Shown here in pieces: positions 10,767 to 20,330 of a DNA stretch of 64,000 nucleotides. The notes beneath the pieces are model-generated. The model saw only the letters and a list, made by a program, of their open reading frames with translations. It ran no database searches and was not told the DNA's origin. Position 1 is the first letter of the stretch, and each line of letters begins with the position of its first letter. A program made the position numbers and the translations under genes. The DNA comes from Sepioteuthis lessoniana (lineage: Eukaryota; Mollusca; Cephalopoda; Myopsida; Loliginidae): positions 35,630,938 through 35,694,937 of the forward strand of contig OY757939.1 of the NCBI GenBank assembly GCA_963585895.1, given 5' to 3'.

Positions 10767-11618
10767 CTTTTTTTGGTTGGTTGGGTTTTATGGCATATCA
10801 ACCTTTGTAGGTTATTTATCGCCAAATCCATTTTCATACACATAATCAGTTCTTTTTCAAACAATTAAGTTTAGCATGAGTACAGTTTGTCAAAAACATT
10901 TCTATTTCAAGCTATTCAGTTTAGTCAAACAGGTCTAATCCAAACAATTCAGCTAGCGTAAGTATTTTCAATGTCAAAAACAGTTCTATTTTTTTAAAAA
11001 TTCAGTTTAGCGTAAGTATGTAGTTTAAATATCAAAACAGTTCTATTTCAAGTAATTGAGTTTAGCATAAGTACGCAATTTAATTCTATTTGACAGATCG
11101 GACCCTATGAGGTGCTACCACTCCGGGTCTGAGTGTACCTGAGAGTAATGGCAATGAAGGGGTACTCCACATTCCCCAAAGCCCCAGCATTACTGGAACC
11201 TCACCATCAGATTGTTTAGTGTCATATCAAGGACACTCGTCAAGGAGGTGCCCGTGGTGTAATAGTTATCGCCGTAGGAAATGGACACGGCGACACGAGT
11301 TCAAATGCTGGATGAGACTGATTGCATTTCACATAGCACTAATACCCTTGGGAAAGGTATGAATCCAATTATTCTCCCTCCAGCAATGGGTAAATAGTAG
11401 GGCTGACTAGGTTCTTCAGCCTTGGTTAGGCAACTAGTCTAGGAGAAGGAAAACTGAATTAAAACCTGTTAAACTCCGCTTAAAAAGTTGGCCTCGTATC
11501 ATATCCTGCCCGAGCGGAGGGGTTGGTAAATATGATATCTAGGACACTCGTTAGGCGTAATCTTACTCCTCTGCAGAGGTGCAGTCGGTGAATTCTACAG
11601 CCCCAGCCGACTGGGCAC
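10767..11618 (-). mobile_element. REP-B copy (B1) interrupted by SINE-C
   Basis: Tail GGGTTTTATGGCATATCAAC near 10782, several B1 subrepeats, the ACTCCGGGTCTGAGTG block, and the head ending CAGCCGACTGGGCAC at about 11618. SINE-C splits the head at 11241-11534. Confidence 0.9.
11241..11534 (+). mobile_element. SINE-C copy with 17 bp target duplication
   Basis: Full SINE-C: GTGGTGTAATAGTTATCGCC head, GAGTTCAAATGCTGG B box, shared central block (ACCCTTGGGAAAGGTATGAA) and 3' end GGGGTTGGTAAATATG. It is bounded by ATATCAAGGACACTCGT (11224-11240) and ATATCTAGGACACTCGT (11535-11551). These are copies of the REP-B host sequence, so this is a retroposition into REP-B. Confidence 0.95.
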
Positions 11619-11679
11619 AGGTTTTTTTGAAGATGATGAATAAAACATTTCGCTTACTCTCAGTCAAATAAATTTATGA

Positions 11680-11979
11680 GGCCTTCCAGATGTGCCATTC
11701 TTTTATCGGCTCAACTAGTGTGGTTTCGTTCGCCTGGTCTTGCTCATTGGTTGAGAGGATGATTATTTAGCCTCAGGGAGGGTTGTTTATCCCAGGCTTT
11801 TCCATGCTTCGACAGGACCAGGTTCATTGCTTGGTGTCTTAGGCACCCCTGTAGGGGAATGCCGACAGGGCCAAGAATTTCTGGTACGGCTGGTTATGTG
11901 CATTTTAGCCCGTGTCTGGCTCCCGCTTTAAAAAAGCCTTGTGCCACACTTCATCTTGGCGAGGAGATGAACAAATACC
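11680..11979 (+). mobile_element. REP-H copy 1, diverged
   Basis: GC-richer block aligning in its 3' half with 27,896-28,159 (GGAATGCCGACAGGG, TTAAAAAAGCCTTGTGCCAC, and an end ACAAATACC). The left end is uncertain. No recognised promoter boxes. Confidence 0.6.
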
Positions 11980-12599
11980 AAATTAAACATTTCGAACTTA
12001 ATCCATGTTATAGAGGTATTTAAAGTTCAAATAACGATAGATTACACGAACAAATTATTTTCCATATCCCGGTGCTATGTATGCGAATAAAGAAATTGTT
12101 TGAAAAGTTTGTTTTTTTTTAAATCAAGAGAATGCTCAAAAACTGGCCAAAGAGCAAGATAAAACTTTAAACCAACTAATATATCACGTTCTTATATAGG
12201 TTTTTATTATTTAAAATTTAATGTATTAAATACATAATCATCAATTTGTAATATAATGCAAAATTACATAATATATGGCGCGGTAGATATACCTTCCACA
12301 TTTTAAACTGTCACATGGGTGATACAAGTGAACTTCGACAAGCTATGATGACGGCGCCATCTTGCTTTGGTCTTACCATTTTCTTTCAAATACAATCACT
12401 TATGTTCAGAGCTTAGACCAATGCACACTGTGTGTTTTCTGCTGAAACATTTCAGAATTGTGAATGTGAAATAACGACACTCAGGTTTTTGAGCTCATTT
12501 TATGTTATGTAGGAATGATGTTGTTCCGAATAGAAAATAGATACTGCAATAGGTTGAAAATTTCAGAACTATAAGTTCATTGATTAAAAGAAAACCACT
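11980..12599. other. Intergenic, no gene recognised
   Basis: AT-rich. A short GC-richer patch (12,340-12,380, GACGGCGCCATCTTGC) contains a YY1-like CCAT motif but no coding signal. Confidence 0.35.
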
Positions 12600-13503
12600 T
12601 GAAAAACCTGAATTTACGGCGTATCAACCATTGTAGGTTATTTAAAGTCAAATCCTTTTTATCCATATATATCAAAGATATGATTTCCAAACTCATTTTG
12701 TTGATAACATTTCTAAACGAGCCTGAGCATATATTTTTTTCACAATTAAATGGTTTCACTTATTTCTATCCAATACTAATAATTCTATTTACTATTAATC
12801 ATTTGTTTGCACACAGTTTAATGTTTCCAAGTTTTCAATTAAACATCAGTCATTTGTTTACACACGTTTAATGATCAAACTGTTCCATCGTTTTAGTTTG
12901 GCAAAAGTACACAGTTTAAATGTCAAACAGTTCTATATAACCCATAGATCACCATCATCGTGTCACACCATCAGCACAGATATCCCTGACGCACTCTCAC
13001 CACCTTTCTCTATCGTCCATTGCTTCCGGTAAATCTTCAGGGCTACATCCCGTATCGCCACAAAGCTGCTGTATGTAGGTTCTAGCTGGTCGTCCTGCCT
13101 TTGGTCGTCCATGTGAAGGCGTCCACTGGAGTATATTATTTATAAGTTCGTCCTTACTTCTCCAACAGTGTCCCGCATGTCTAGTTCGTGTAACTTTGAT
13201 AGTTTTCGTGATGGGTGGTAGGTGGCCGTATAGCTGCTGCTTTGAGGAGTGTTGCCTCCATGATTTCTTCAATAATGCTCGCAGCATTCTTGTGTAGTTA
13301 CCGTCAAGCTTTTTCTCCATACGTTTAGTTAGCGTCCATGTAGTGCATCTATACTGTAGTATCGACAGGACCGCTCGATAGGCTATTAATGGAGTGACAC
13401 TATCAGATTATTTAGTGTTATATCCTGGACACTCGTTGGCGGAAATCTTACTCCTTACCAGAGATGCAGTCGGAGTATTCTGCTGCTCCAGCCGACAGGA
13501 GTC
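12600..13503 (-). mobile_element. REP-B copy (B2) interrupted by LINE tail
   Basis: Diverged tail (CGTATCAACCATTGTAGG) near 12,619, then B2 subrepeats up to CCCATAGATC at 12,950. The head resumes at about 13,394 (TATCAGATTATTTAGTG) and ends GCCGACAGG. The middle block is replaced by a LINE tail. Confidence 0.75.
12950..13385 (-). mobile_element. RTE-like LINE 3' end
   Basis: The minus strand carries a long open segment (13,320-12,997): MEKKLDGNYTRMLRALLKKSW, LYGHLPPITKTIKVTRTRHA, GHCWRSKDEL, PSHGRPKAGRPARTYIQQL and TGCSPEDLPEAMDDRERW. The RVRDI..DGVT end and a CATCAT-type tail lie at the left. It is the best preserved C-terminus of this LINE in the window, about 110 codons without a frame break. 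Catalytic RT is absent, as expected for 5' truncation. Confidence 0.9.
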
Positions 13504-13544
13504 ATTGAAAGACATAGAAGTGCTCGAATTCCAGAAAATGTCTT

Positions 13545-14112
13545 CATTGGTTGGTTGGTTGGGTTTTATGGCATATCAACCTTTGTTGGTTATTTAACGC
13601 CAAATCCATTTTATGCAAATATCTAGTTCTATTTCAAACAATTCAGTTTAGTAAAAGTATAGATTTTGTTTACACAGTTAAATGTCTAAACAGTTCTATA
13701 TTAAACTATTCAGTTTAGCTTAAGTACAGTTTTAGTATCAAAAACAATTTCATTTCAAACAATTCAGTTTAGCACAAATTTAAGTACGCAGCTTAATTGT
13801 CAAAAACATTTTTTTCAAACTATTCAGTTTAGTCCAACAGTTCTAATTCAAACAATTCAGTTTAGCATAAGTATGAGTTTAGTTCTATTTAACCCATAGA
13901 CAGGACTATCAGGTGCTACCACTCGCCGCCGAGTGGATCTGAGAGCAATTGCAATGAAGTGGGGTGTTCCGCATTCCCTAAAGCACCACCATCACTGGAA
14001 CCTCACCATCAGATTGTTTAGTATCATATCCTGAACACTCGTTGGAGGCGGGGGTCTTACCCCTCTGCGGAGGTGCAGTCGGTGTATTCTACAGCCCCAG
14101 TAGACTGTGCAA
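13545..14112 (-). mobile_element. Full-length REP-B (B1), 568 bp
   Basis: Complete copy from the tail (GGTTGGGTTTTATGGCATAT) to the head (CAGCCCCAGTAGACTGTGC). Flanked by AGAAAATGTCTT (13,533-13,544) and AGAAAATATCTT (14,113-14,124), a 12 bp duplication with one mismatch. Interior: about five degenerate B1 subrepeats, then the conserved block with CCTCACCATCAGATTGTTTA. Confidence 0.92.
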
Positions 14113-14294
14113 AGAAAATATCTTGAGGAATCTTCACGTTCAGCTAGTAACATTAAACAAAATATTGTAAGACATTTGCTAGATGGAGGTACCACTGACA
14201 TTTGTCAAACATACTCCATACAGTTGGGAGTTTAAAATGTGGGAGGTATTTCTAACACATCCTGTAAATTCCCTGGTCTGGCCCATAACAGTCT

Positions 14295-14658
14295 TGCCCA
14301 GTCGGCTGGGGCTGTAGAATACACCAATTGTACCTCTGCAGTGTCTTGGATATGATACTAAACAATCTGATGGTGAGGTTCCAGTAATGCTGGAGCTTTG
14401 GGGAATGCAGAACACCCCTTCATTGTCATCGGTCCCAGGTCCACACTGACCCAGAGTGGTAGCACTTGATTGGGTTAAATATGGGTTGATATGTGTTAAA
14501 TAGAACTTAACCATGGTTTCGAGAGTTTACTGTTTTTGCATTTAAACTGCTTATTTGTGGGGGAACTGATTTGTTTAAAAAAGAAGTTTTGAAATTTGAA
14601 TTGCGTACTTATGCTAAACTGAATTGCTCGAAATAAAACTTTTTACATTTAACTGTAT
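14295..14658 (+). mobile_element. REP-B copy, plus orientation, 3'-truncated
   Basis: Begins TGCCCAGTCGGCTGGGGCTG at 14,295 and runs through the conserved block into B1 subrepeats. A head segment is deleted after CCTCTGCAG. The next copy starts immediately after it. Confidence 0.85.
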
Positions 14659-14659
14659 T

Positions 14660-14944
14660 TCCCAGTCGGCTGGGGCTGTAGAATACACCGACTTCACCTT
14701 TACCGAATGGTAAGACCACCCCCCTGCCGACAACGAGTGTCCTGAATATGATACTAAACAATTTGATTGAGAGTAATGCTGGAGCTTTGGAGAAAGCGGA
14801 GAACCATTTCATTGCCATCGCTCCCTGGTCCACACCAGCCCGGAGTGGTAGCACCTGATAGGGTACTATCTATAGGTCAAATAGAACTAAAATGCGTATT
14901 TATGCTACACTGAATTGCTTGAAATAGAACAGTGAAAAACATCA
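14660..14944 (+). mobile_element. REP-B copy, plus orientation, 3'-truncated
   Basis: Head CCCAGTCGGCTGGGGCTGTA, then the conserved block to CACCTGATAGGGTAC and one B1 subrepeat before meeting the inverted copy. Confidence 0.85.
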
Positions 14945-14947
14945 TTT

Positions 14948-15401
14948 CTAGGTATTCAGTTTAGTATAAGTACAGATTTTGTTTTACACACAGTTAAATG
15001 TCAAAACAGTTCTATTTTAAACTATTCAGTTTTGTGTAAATACAGTTTCAATGTCAAAAAAAAAGGTCTATTTCAAATAAATCAGTTTAGCTTAAGCACG
15101 CAGTTTAAACGTAAGTACGGTTTAACAGTCAAAAACATTTCTCTTTCAAGCTATTCAGTTTAATCAAACAATTCAGTTTAGCAAAAGTATGCCATAAATT
15201 CTATTTAACCCCTAGATAGGGCCCTATCAGGTGCTACCACGTCGGGTCAGAGCGGACCTAGAAGCAATGGCAATGAAGGGGTGCTCCGTATTTCCCCAAA
15301 GCCCCAGCATTACTGGGACCTCACCATCAGATTTAGTGTCATATCCAGGACACTCATTGGCGGGGAGTCTTACAGTGTATTATACAGCCTCAGCCGACTG
15401 G
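14948..15401 (-). mobile_element. REP-B copy, inverted relative to its neighbour
   Basis: B1 subrepeats from about 14,948, conserved block (GGTCAGAGCGGACCTAG), and head ending CAGCCGACTGGGCTC at 15,404. The shared tail is absent. It forms a tail-to-tail arrangement with the preceding copy. Confidence 0.85.
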
Positions 15402-15630
15402 GCTCAATAGCCCGGGAGACCTGGGTTCGATCCCAGGTCGAGTCATACCAGCGACTCAAAAAATATAACTCAATGCCTCCTTGCTTAACACTCAACACAA
15501 TAACGTATGAATCAAGAGTAAAGTGGAGCAATCCATGGAAAAGAGTAGCACCCTTCCTTATACCTCGTTGTAGCAGCTAATTAAAAGCAAGCTTTCGGGT
15601 CACCCTCTAATATGGTCACCAACTTTACTT
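15402..15630 (+). mobile_element. SINE-D copy abutting REP-B head
   Basis: Starts at GGGCTCAATAGCCCGGGAGA, lacking the A box. B box GGTTCGATCCC at 15,424-15,434. The body with AAAGTGGAGCAATCCATGG and the 3' part CCCTCTAATATGGTCACC follow. The same REP-B/SINE-D junction occurs at 33.74 kb. Confidence 0.85.
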
Positions 15631-16252
15631 CTAAATTATATACTATCTTATATCCTTCTAAATTTTGGTTTAAACTTTGTAGCTGGTTTTTTTTCGAACA
15701 CTGAGGCCAGAGCTGTAATCTATCCAGAACGCAACTCTTGCTTACCAGCCATAAGGGCGATGCGGTTTACACATATGGTTTGAATGAGAGTCATGGTAAT
15801 CTTTCGTTGATTCCACCTCATCGACCTTCATCAATAGACGCCACACTTATGAGTAGCAATAGTTTACTGACTGAACTATTTGATCTTGGCCGCTGACCTC
15901 TGAAGTTCTTCCGCCTAGCAATTGCTGACGGTCGCTGTTGACCCAACGTTGGATTCATCCACCTTACTTTATCTACTTTTGTTGATACACGCTCGTATAT
16001 ATTTTTTTTTTCGAGGAGTGTGAGTGGATTGGATTTTCAGTTTTCCCTGGTTTCGCAATATCATGTTCCAGAATTTGTTCTTAAGCAAATATCGTAACAC
16101 AATTTTGGATTGGTAGGTTTAAGAGCGAGTTTAAGTTCAACAATCCCTTTTTATTTTGTGGATTGATTTTATTCTTTAACGATTAACCTTCAGTAAGTTA
16201 TTGAACTCTTTCTCTCTCTCTCACACAAATATACATACATACACACTTACGC
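15631..16252. other. Intergenic, no gene recognised
   Basis: No element recognised. Contains a short TC-rich stretch near 16,210. Confidence 0.35.
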
Positions 16253-16266
16253 CTTTAAAAATCTAA

Positions 16267-16799
16267 GGTTTGGTTTGGTAGGTTTTATGGCATATCAACC
16301 TTTGTTGGTTATTTAATGCCAAATCCATTTTTATGTAAATAATCTGTTCTTTTTAAATTTCTATTTCAAACTATTCAAGCAGTTATATGTAACAATTCAG
16401 TTAAGTGTAAATACAGTTTTAATGTCGAAAAACAGTTCTATTTCAAGTAATTCGGTTAAGCATAAGCACGCAGTTTAAATGTAAGTACGGTTTAATTGTC
16501 AAAAACATTTCTATTTCAAGCTATTCAGTTTACTCAAACAATTAAGTTTAGCAGAAGTACGCTGTTAGTTCTATTTAACCCATAGATAGGGCCCTATCAG
16601 GTGCTACTACTCCGGGCCAGAGTGGACCTGGGAGCAATGGCAATGAAGGGGTATTCCGCATTCTCCAAAGCTCCAGCACTGCTGGAACCTCACCATCAGA
16701 TTGTTTAGTGTCATAACCAGGACACTCGCTGGGGGGGGGGGTTCTTACCCCTCTGCAGAGAAGCAGTCGGTGTATTCAACAGCCCCAGCCGACTGGGCA
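16267..16799 (-). mobile_element. Full-length REP-B (B1), 533 bp with perfect duplications
   Basis: Bounded by a perfect 14 bp duplication CTTTAAAAATCTAA (16,253-16,266 and 16,800-16,813). This fixes the ends: 5' TGCCCAGTCGGCTGGGGCTG and 3' tail ...GGTTGATATGCCATAAAACC followed by a few pyrimidine/CAAACC bases. The duplication shows mobilisation by target-primed or similar insertion. No tRNA A/B boxes or coding frame are evident. Confidence 0.95.
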
Positions 16800-16829
16800 C
16801 TTTAAAAATCTAAATTTTCTCTTGAAATG

Positions 16830-17280
16830 GGGTCGTTTTGTATAGGTGTTGTATATTGACCTACGACCCGACCGGGCTGTTGAATGAGTGCGAAATTGTG
16901 ACACCCACAAGAAGAAGGTGTGCGTTGAACTATTATATAACTCAGTGCACAGGAAATTCAATCAGTTGGAGATAAGATGCGGTAGAGAAAAGTCAGCACT
17001 CAGCAGAAGGGGTCATTGGGACCCCCGATTGAGCAGTTGGGGATCAGACGAGTTGGAGAGAAGATGCTGGATTGAGGAACATGTCCCAGAGAGGCTGGGC
17101 CCCCAGGCCCCCGGTTGAGCAGCCCAGGAGAACAGGAAATAAACGTGGTTATGGCCAATAGAGTGGGGGTCAGTATGTTGCAGTTCTGTTCCGTCTCCAA
17201 CTCCCTCTCACACACAACCCTATCAAATAAAGTGAGAGGTATATTTTTCTAAGAACTGTGTCGTTCGTCTTTCTTGTGTC
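16830..17280 (+). other. GC-richer block, possible solo LTR
   Basis: About 430 bp with GC content well above its surroundings, containing AATAAA at 17,226-17,231 followed about 30 bp later by GTGTCGTTCG. That order (GC-rich body, polyadenylation signal, short downstream part) is seen in LTRs, but I find no second copy and no clear duplication. Short frames here have no recognised domain. Confidence 0.3.
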
Positions 17281-17352
17281 GTCGTTATGATTTCGCATGC
17301 ATATATAGATATATATGTATTATGTGTTTGTATAGTTGGTCATGGCTATACA

Positions 17353-17473
17353 ACATAGGTTACTTGTTAGAAGTAACGAGTTGGGCCTGGTAGCCAGTAT
17401 TTATGCTATTCTCGTAATACCGGTGTCACTCCAAAGGTCGTACCCTGTCAACGATCGTCCTTCCTACTCTACA
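17353..17473 (-). repeat. 3' LTR of the gypsy element
   Basis: Direct repeat of 21,256-21,377. On the minus strand it starts TGTAGAGTAGGAAGGACGAT. Its outer terminal few bases (AACAT on the plus strand) differ from the other LTR. Confidence 0.85.
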
Positions 17474-17489
17474 TGTCCCTCCTCCTGTG
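17474..17489 (-). other. Polypurine tract
   Basis: On the minus strand CACAGGAGGAGGGACA lies directly upstream of the 3' LTR, the expected position and composition for the plus-strand primer. Confidence 0.8.
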
Positions 17490-18343
17490 ACCACAATACC
17501 TATGCTTAGTGGTCACTTGCTGGGATGTCTCCGAGTAATAATGGGCCGGTCCCCGCATTTGTGGGGATAGTGACCTTGGTGGGCATATTACTCTTGTAGT
17601 GCGTCTCAGGACCGGACTCTGTGGCGGTTGGACGATTGGGTGTTGATTTTCTTCAACCTCCATGTCTGTGTGGTCCACCATCCCCTTGTCGACATCCGTA
17701 TCGATTACCTCCATTTCAGGTTCTATGCATGGAGTTTCACTATCGACTGGCATCTACCTTTGAGTGAGTGGTTGTGTTTCTTGGGGCGTATAGTTCGGTG
17801 TGTCCACCACCGGAAGGATTTTCCTGAGAAATCGCCGGTTATGCAGCGTGACTGTTGCTTCCGTCTAGACGTACCCGGTATTGCTCGTTTCCCATTGTCT
17901 CGAAAACCCTCCCTGTTTTCATCCACCGCCGTGAGAGTAGTCCCTCTTGGTTCTGCACTTGCACCGATTCGCCAACCTGAAGTTCTCAGAGTGGGTGGCT
18001 GTGTATGATGTAATGCTTTTGATTCAGCAGGTGTCTCTTTGCCATGACGCTTTCTCTCAACTCTGATCTCCCTCCAACTTTTGTGAATTTGGTACTTCTC
18101 TCGAAGTATAGGGAGGTGATCTCTTATTACCCGGTCATATAGCATTTCTGCTGGTGACAAGCCTAGGTCCTGATGGGGTGTATTTCTATGGGTCATCATT
18201 GCTCGTGCCGCCAGGTCGTGGCGTAAGCGACCATATCCATCAGTATCGTCTATCAGCGTTCTTTTCGCCGTTTTTACAGCCAGTTCAGTTCGGCCATTGC
18301 TCTGAGGGTAATGCGCTGATGATATTCGCTTTTTTCGCCCCAA
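17475..18343 (-). pseudogene. Gypsy integrase C-terminal half and tail
   Basis: Frame 18,343-17,723 opens with RISSAHYPQSNGRTELAVK, which holds the catalytic Glu (codon 18,284-18,286), 35 codons after the second Asp of the upstream piece. That is the canonical D-35-E spacing, but the two pieces lie in different frames, so a frameshift falls near 18,330. THRNTPHQDLGLSPAEMLY and a basic C-terminal region follow. The last segment (17,753-17,469) is in another frame (a RRTTR..RPPR-like tail) and ends at the PPT. Non-functional as it stands. Confidence 0.85.
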
Positions 18344-18749
18344 TCCTCCAAGAATGACTCGTATCCCTGTAAATCAAACGGTGGTCCTCCATCCGAAGAT
18401 ATCTCCTCCGGTACACCGTATGTGCAGAACCAATTCTGGAGGGCCTCGCATACAGCTGTAGCCTTCCCGGATGATAGCGAGGTTACTTCCATCCAGCCGG
18501 TGTAACGGTCTGCGTACACTAAGTTTTTCCATGCAGGTCAAACAAGTCTGTGACTGTCTTTTGGAATGGAAATTCTGGGCTTGATGGAGGTATCAGGGGT
18601 TCTCTGGGCTGGGACGGGGCAATTATATTGCACTTTCGGCACTGTCGAATACTGGCATCTAATCCGGGCCCAAATAACCGTTGTGCATTAGCCATCATCC
18701 TATAACGCCCTGGTGTGCGGAGTGTAGCGCTTCTAGAACCTCGGCCCAA
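18344..18749 (-). pseudogene. Gypsy integrase zinc-binding and first catalytic part
   Basis: The HHCC module is split between HSAHQG (just upstream, ending near 18,695) and CRKC (about 18,640). The catalytic core begins with VTDLFDLHGKT (first Asp at 18,546-18,548). A single-base frame change at about 18,518 then leads to VYADRYTGW and the second Asp in ISSDGGPPF (18,391-18,393). Domain order is normal, but the reading frame is broken twice. Confidence 0.85.
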
Positions 18750-19480
18750 AGTTGCCTCGGTATCAGAATTTTCTTTTCTTTTATGGGCACCCCATCAAGA
18801 CAATACAATTGGTCTGCCATCGACCAAAATCGTCGGATTTTCGATGGTAGTTCATGGCATGACCTGGGGAATCCATTCTGTATGTACTCCGCTAACACAC
18901 GATATTCCTCGTCAGTGGCCGCGGCAGCTACGATCCTGTCCCAGGTTATGGCTCTTAGTTTAGAGTTGTGCTCGTACGCAGATATAATTAACATCTGCTT
19001 AGTACGATCAATTTGCTGGGTAGTGTCATAACTCGTTACTCCGCTGGGCTTTAGGGACGCCGGATATCTAGAGGTGCAGTCAGGTGCGGTGTTCAGTTTT
19101 CCTGGAACGTGCTTAATATGGAACCTGTACATCAATGGACGTTCTTTGAAAGTGAACAGGCGAGGATTTGATATTTTCAAGGACCTGATCTGAAAATATT
19201 TTCACCAGTGGTTTGTGATCCTCTGTAACTAATAGGTCTGGGCATCCCAATATGAATATCCTGCAGGACTCCAATCCATATATTAATGATAGGGCTTCCC
19301 CTTCTATAGAATAGCGGGACTCTACGTCTTTCGTGAATCGGGATCCTGCCTGAATTATTTTCCAATGGTTCTCGCCACAGTTTGGACCCGATTCTGTTGG
19401 GCACGGGCAGTGCTTCTAGAAAAGAAAGTATCCGATGCCGGTTTTGCTATAATCGGTCGAGAGACATGTCGCTTTGTTCA
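18695..19480 (-). pseudogene. Gypsy RNase H and tether region
   Basis: RNase H starts with CLSTDYSKTGIGYFLF (first Asp), which is cut by an in-frame TAG at 19,413-19,415. It continues with SRYSIEGEALSLIYG (Glu) and LLVTEDHKPLV (Asp), then FHIKHVPGKLNTAPDCTSRY, typical of the RNase H end before integrase. The frame 19,180-18,695 continues without a stop into the integrase HH motif. The RNase H is joined almost directly to pre-RT sequence near 19,470-19,490, so the polymerase core is deleted. Confidence 0.85.
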
Positions 19481-20110
19481 TTTCCATTCGAGGTCTTGTT
19501 TCACCCTCTTTTTCCAGTGATGTGGGACAGGAATTAGTGTGTGTACCGCTGATGGTTTTGCTCCCTGAGTAAATGTTATATCCAGTGGCCTCCCCGTCAT
19601 CATTTGTTACGGTTGATGTGGACAAGTGTTAAATGCACTTGACTTTAAATGTTCCCGTAGCCATAATTCCAGACGGTCCCAATTGCTTGCAATAGGAGGG
19701 AACGGGATGTTTGCTGGTTTATCAGGAACCGTTGTTCTTCGGGGGCATCCACACAATGCTTTTCCATTAACGATGGCTGATGCGTCAATTCTAGATGTCT
19801 GACTTGGGAAATTGCTTGGTATCAATTCCAAATCCTTCAGCGCCGATTCTGATAGGTAGAATCCTGATGTGTTCCCCGACACATAAACCACTTGCCTCGT
19901 TTCTCTGATGCCGACCCTGATACGCATAAAGTGGACCCCTTTAATGCGTAGTTGATCATCTGTGATCCCGGGTATCCTATGGTTGGTTGGTTGGTATCAG
20001 GGAGTCACTGGTGCATCCCAATATCTTCAATATTTCTAGGCCACATGAACAGGTTTGCGCACCAGTGTCCGCAACTGCCCAGATGCGGGGTGTCTGGTGA
20101 CTTTTTTTCA
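19480..20110 (-). pseudogene. Gypsy protease and pre-RT region
   Basis: The aspartyl protease active site AVADTGAQTCSCG is visible, with the DTGA codons at 20,058-20,069. Further on, the frame 19,927-19,607 contains CGCPRRTTVPDKPANIPFP and AFNTCPHQP. In gypsy polyproteins this linker precedes the RT domain. It then shifts frame to HTLIPVPHHWKKRVKQDLE and breaks off. Frame changes near 19,950 and 19,620 make it a pseudogene. Confidence 0.8.
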
Positions 20111-20330
20111 CTCAAGGTTCGTCCATCAATGATATCTCAATTTTCAGAGATGGTGGTGGTTCTGGAGGGCTCCTCTGGAATTTGCGCTCACTCCATATGA
20201 GGTGCGGTATTGCCGATAATCCTCGCCTCCGTTCACAGGATGCCTGGTTTTCCTTTCCCCTATTACTGAGAATGATTGACGGGTGCTCTGTTGAAGTACT
20301 CGTTGATCCAGTGCAGGATCCCTTCACTTG

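Noticed and set aside
13992-15580. Open frames of 60-110 codons in the REP-B cluster (with VGVFYSPSRLG-like peptides)
   Set aside because: The peptide recurs only because REP-B recurs. Frames are not conserved between copies and occur on both strands.
17628-18008. Plus-strand open frames across 17.6-20.4 kb
   Set aside because: These are antisense shadows of the minus-strand gypsy pol and gag frames.
19177-19404. Minus-strand 75-codon frame in the gypsy RNase H region
   Set aside because: The RNase H motifs (SIEGEALSLIYG, LLVTEDHKPLV) are in a different frame of the same stretch, so this frame is a shadow.
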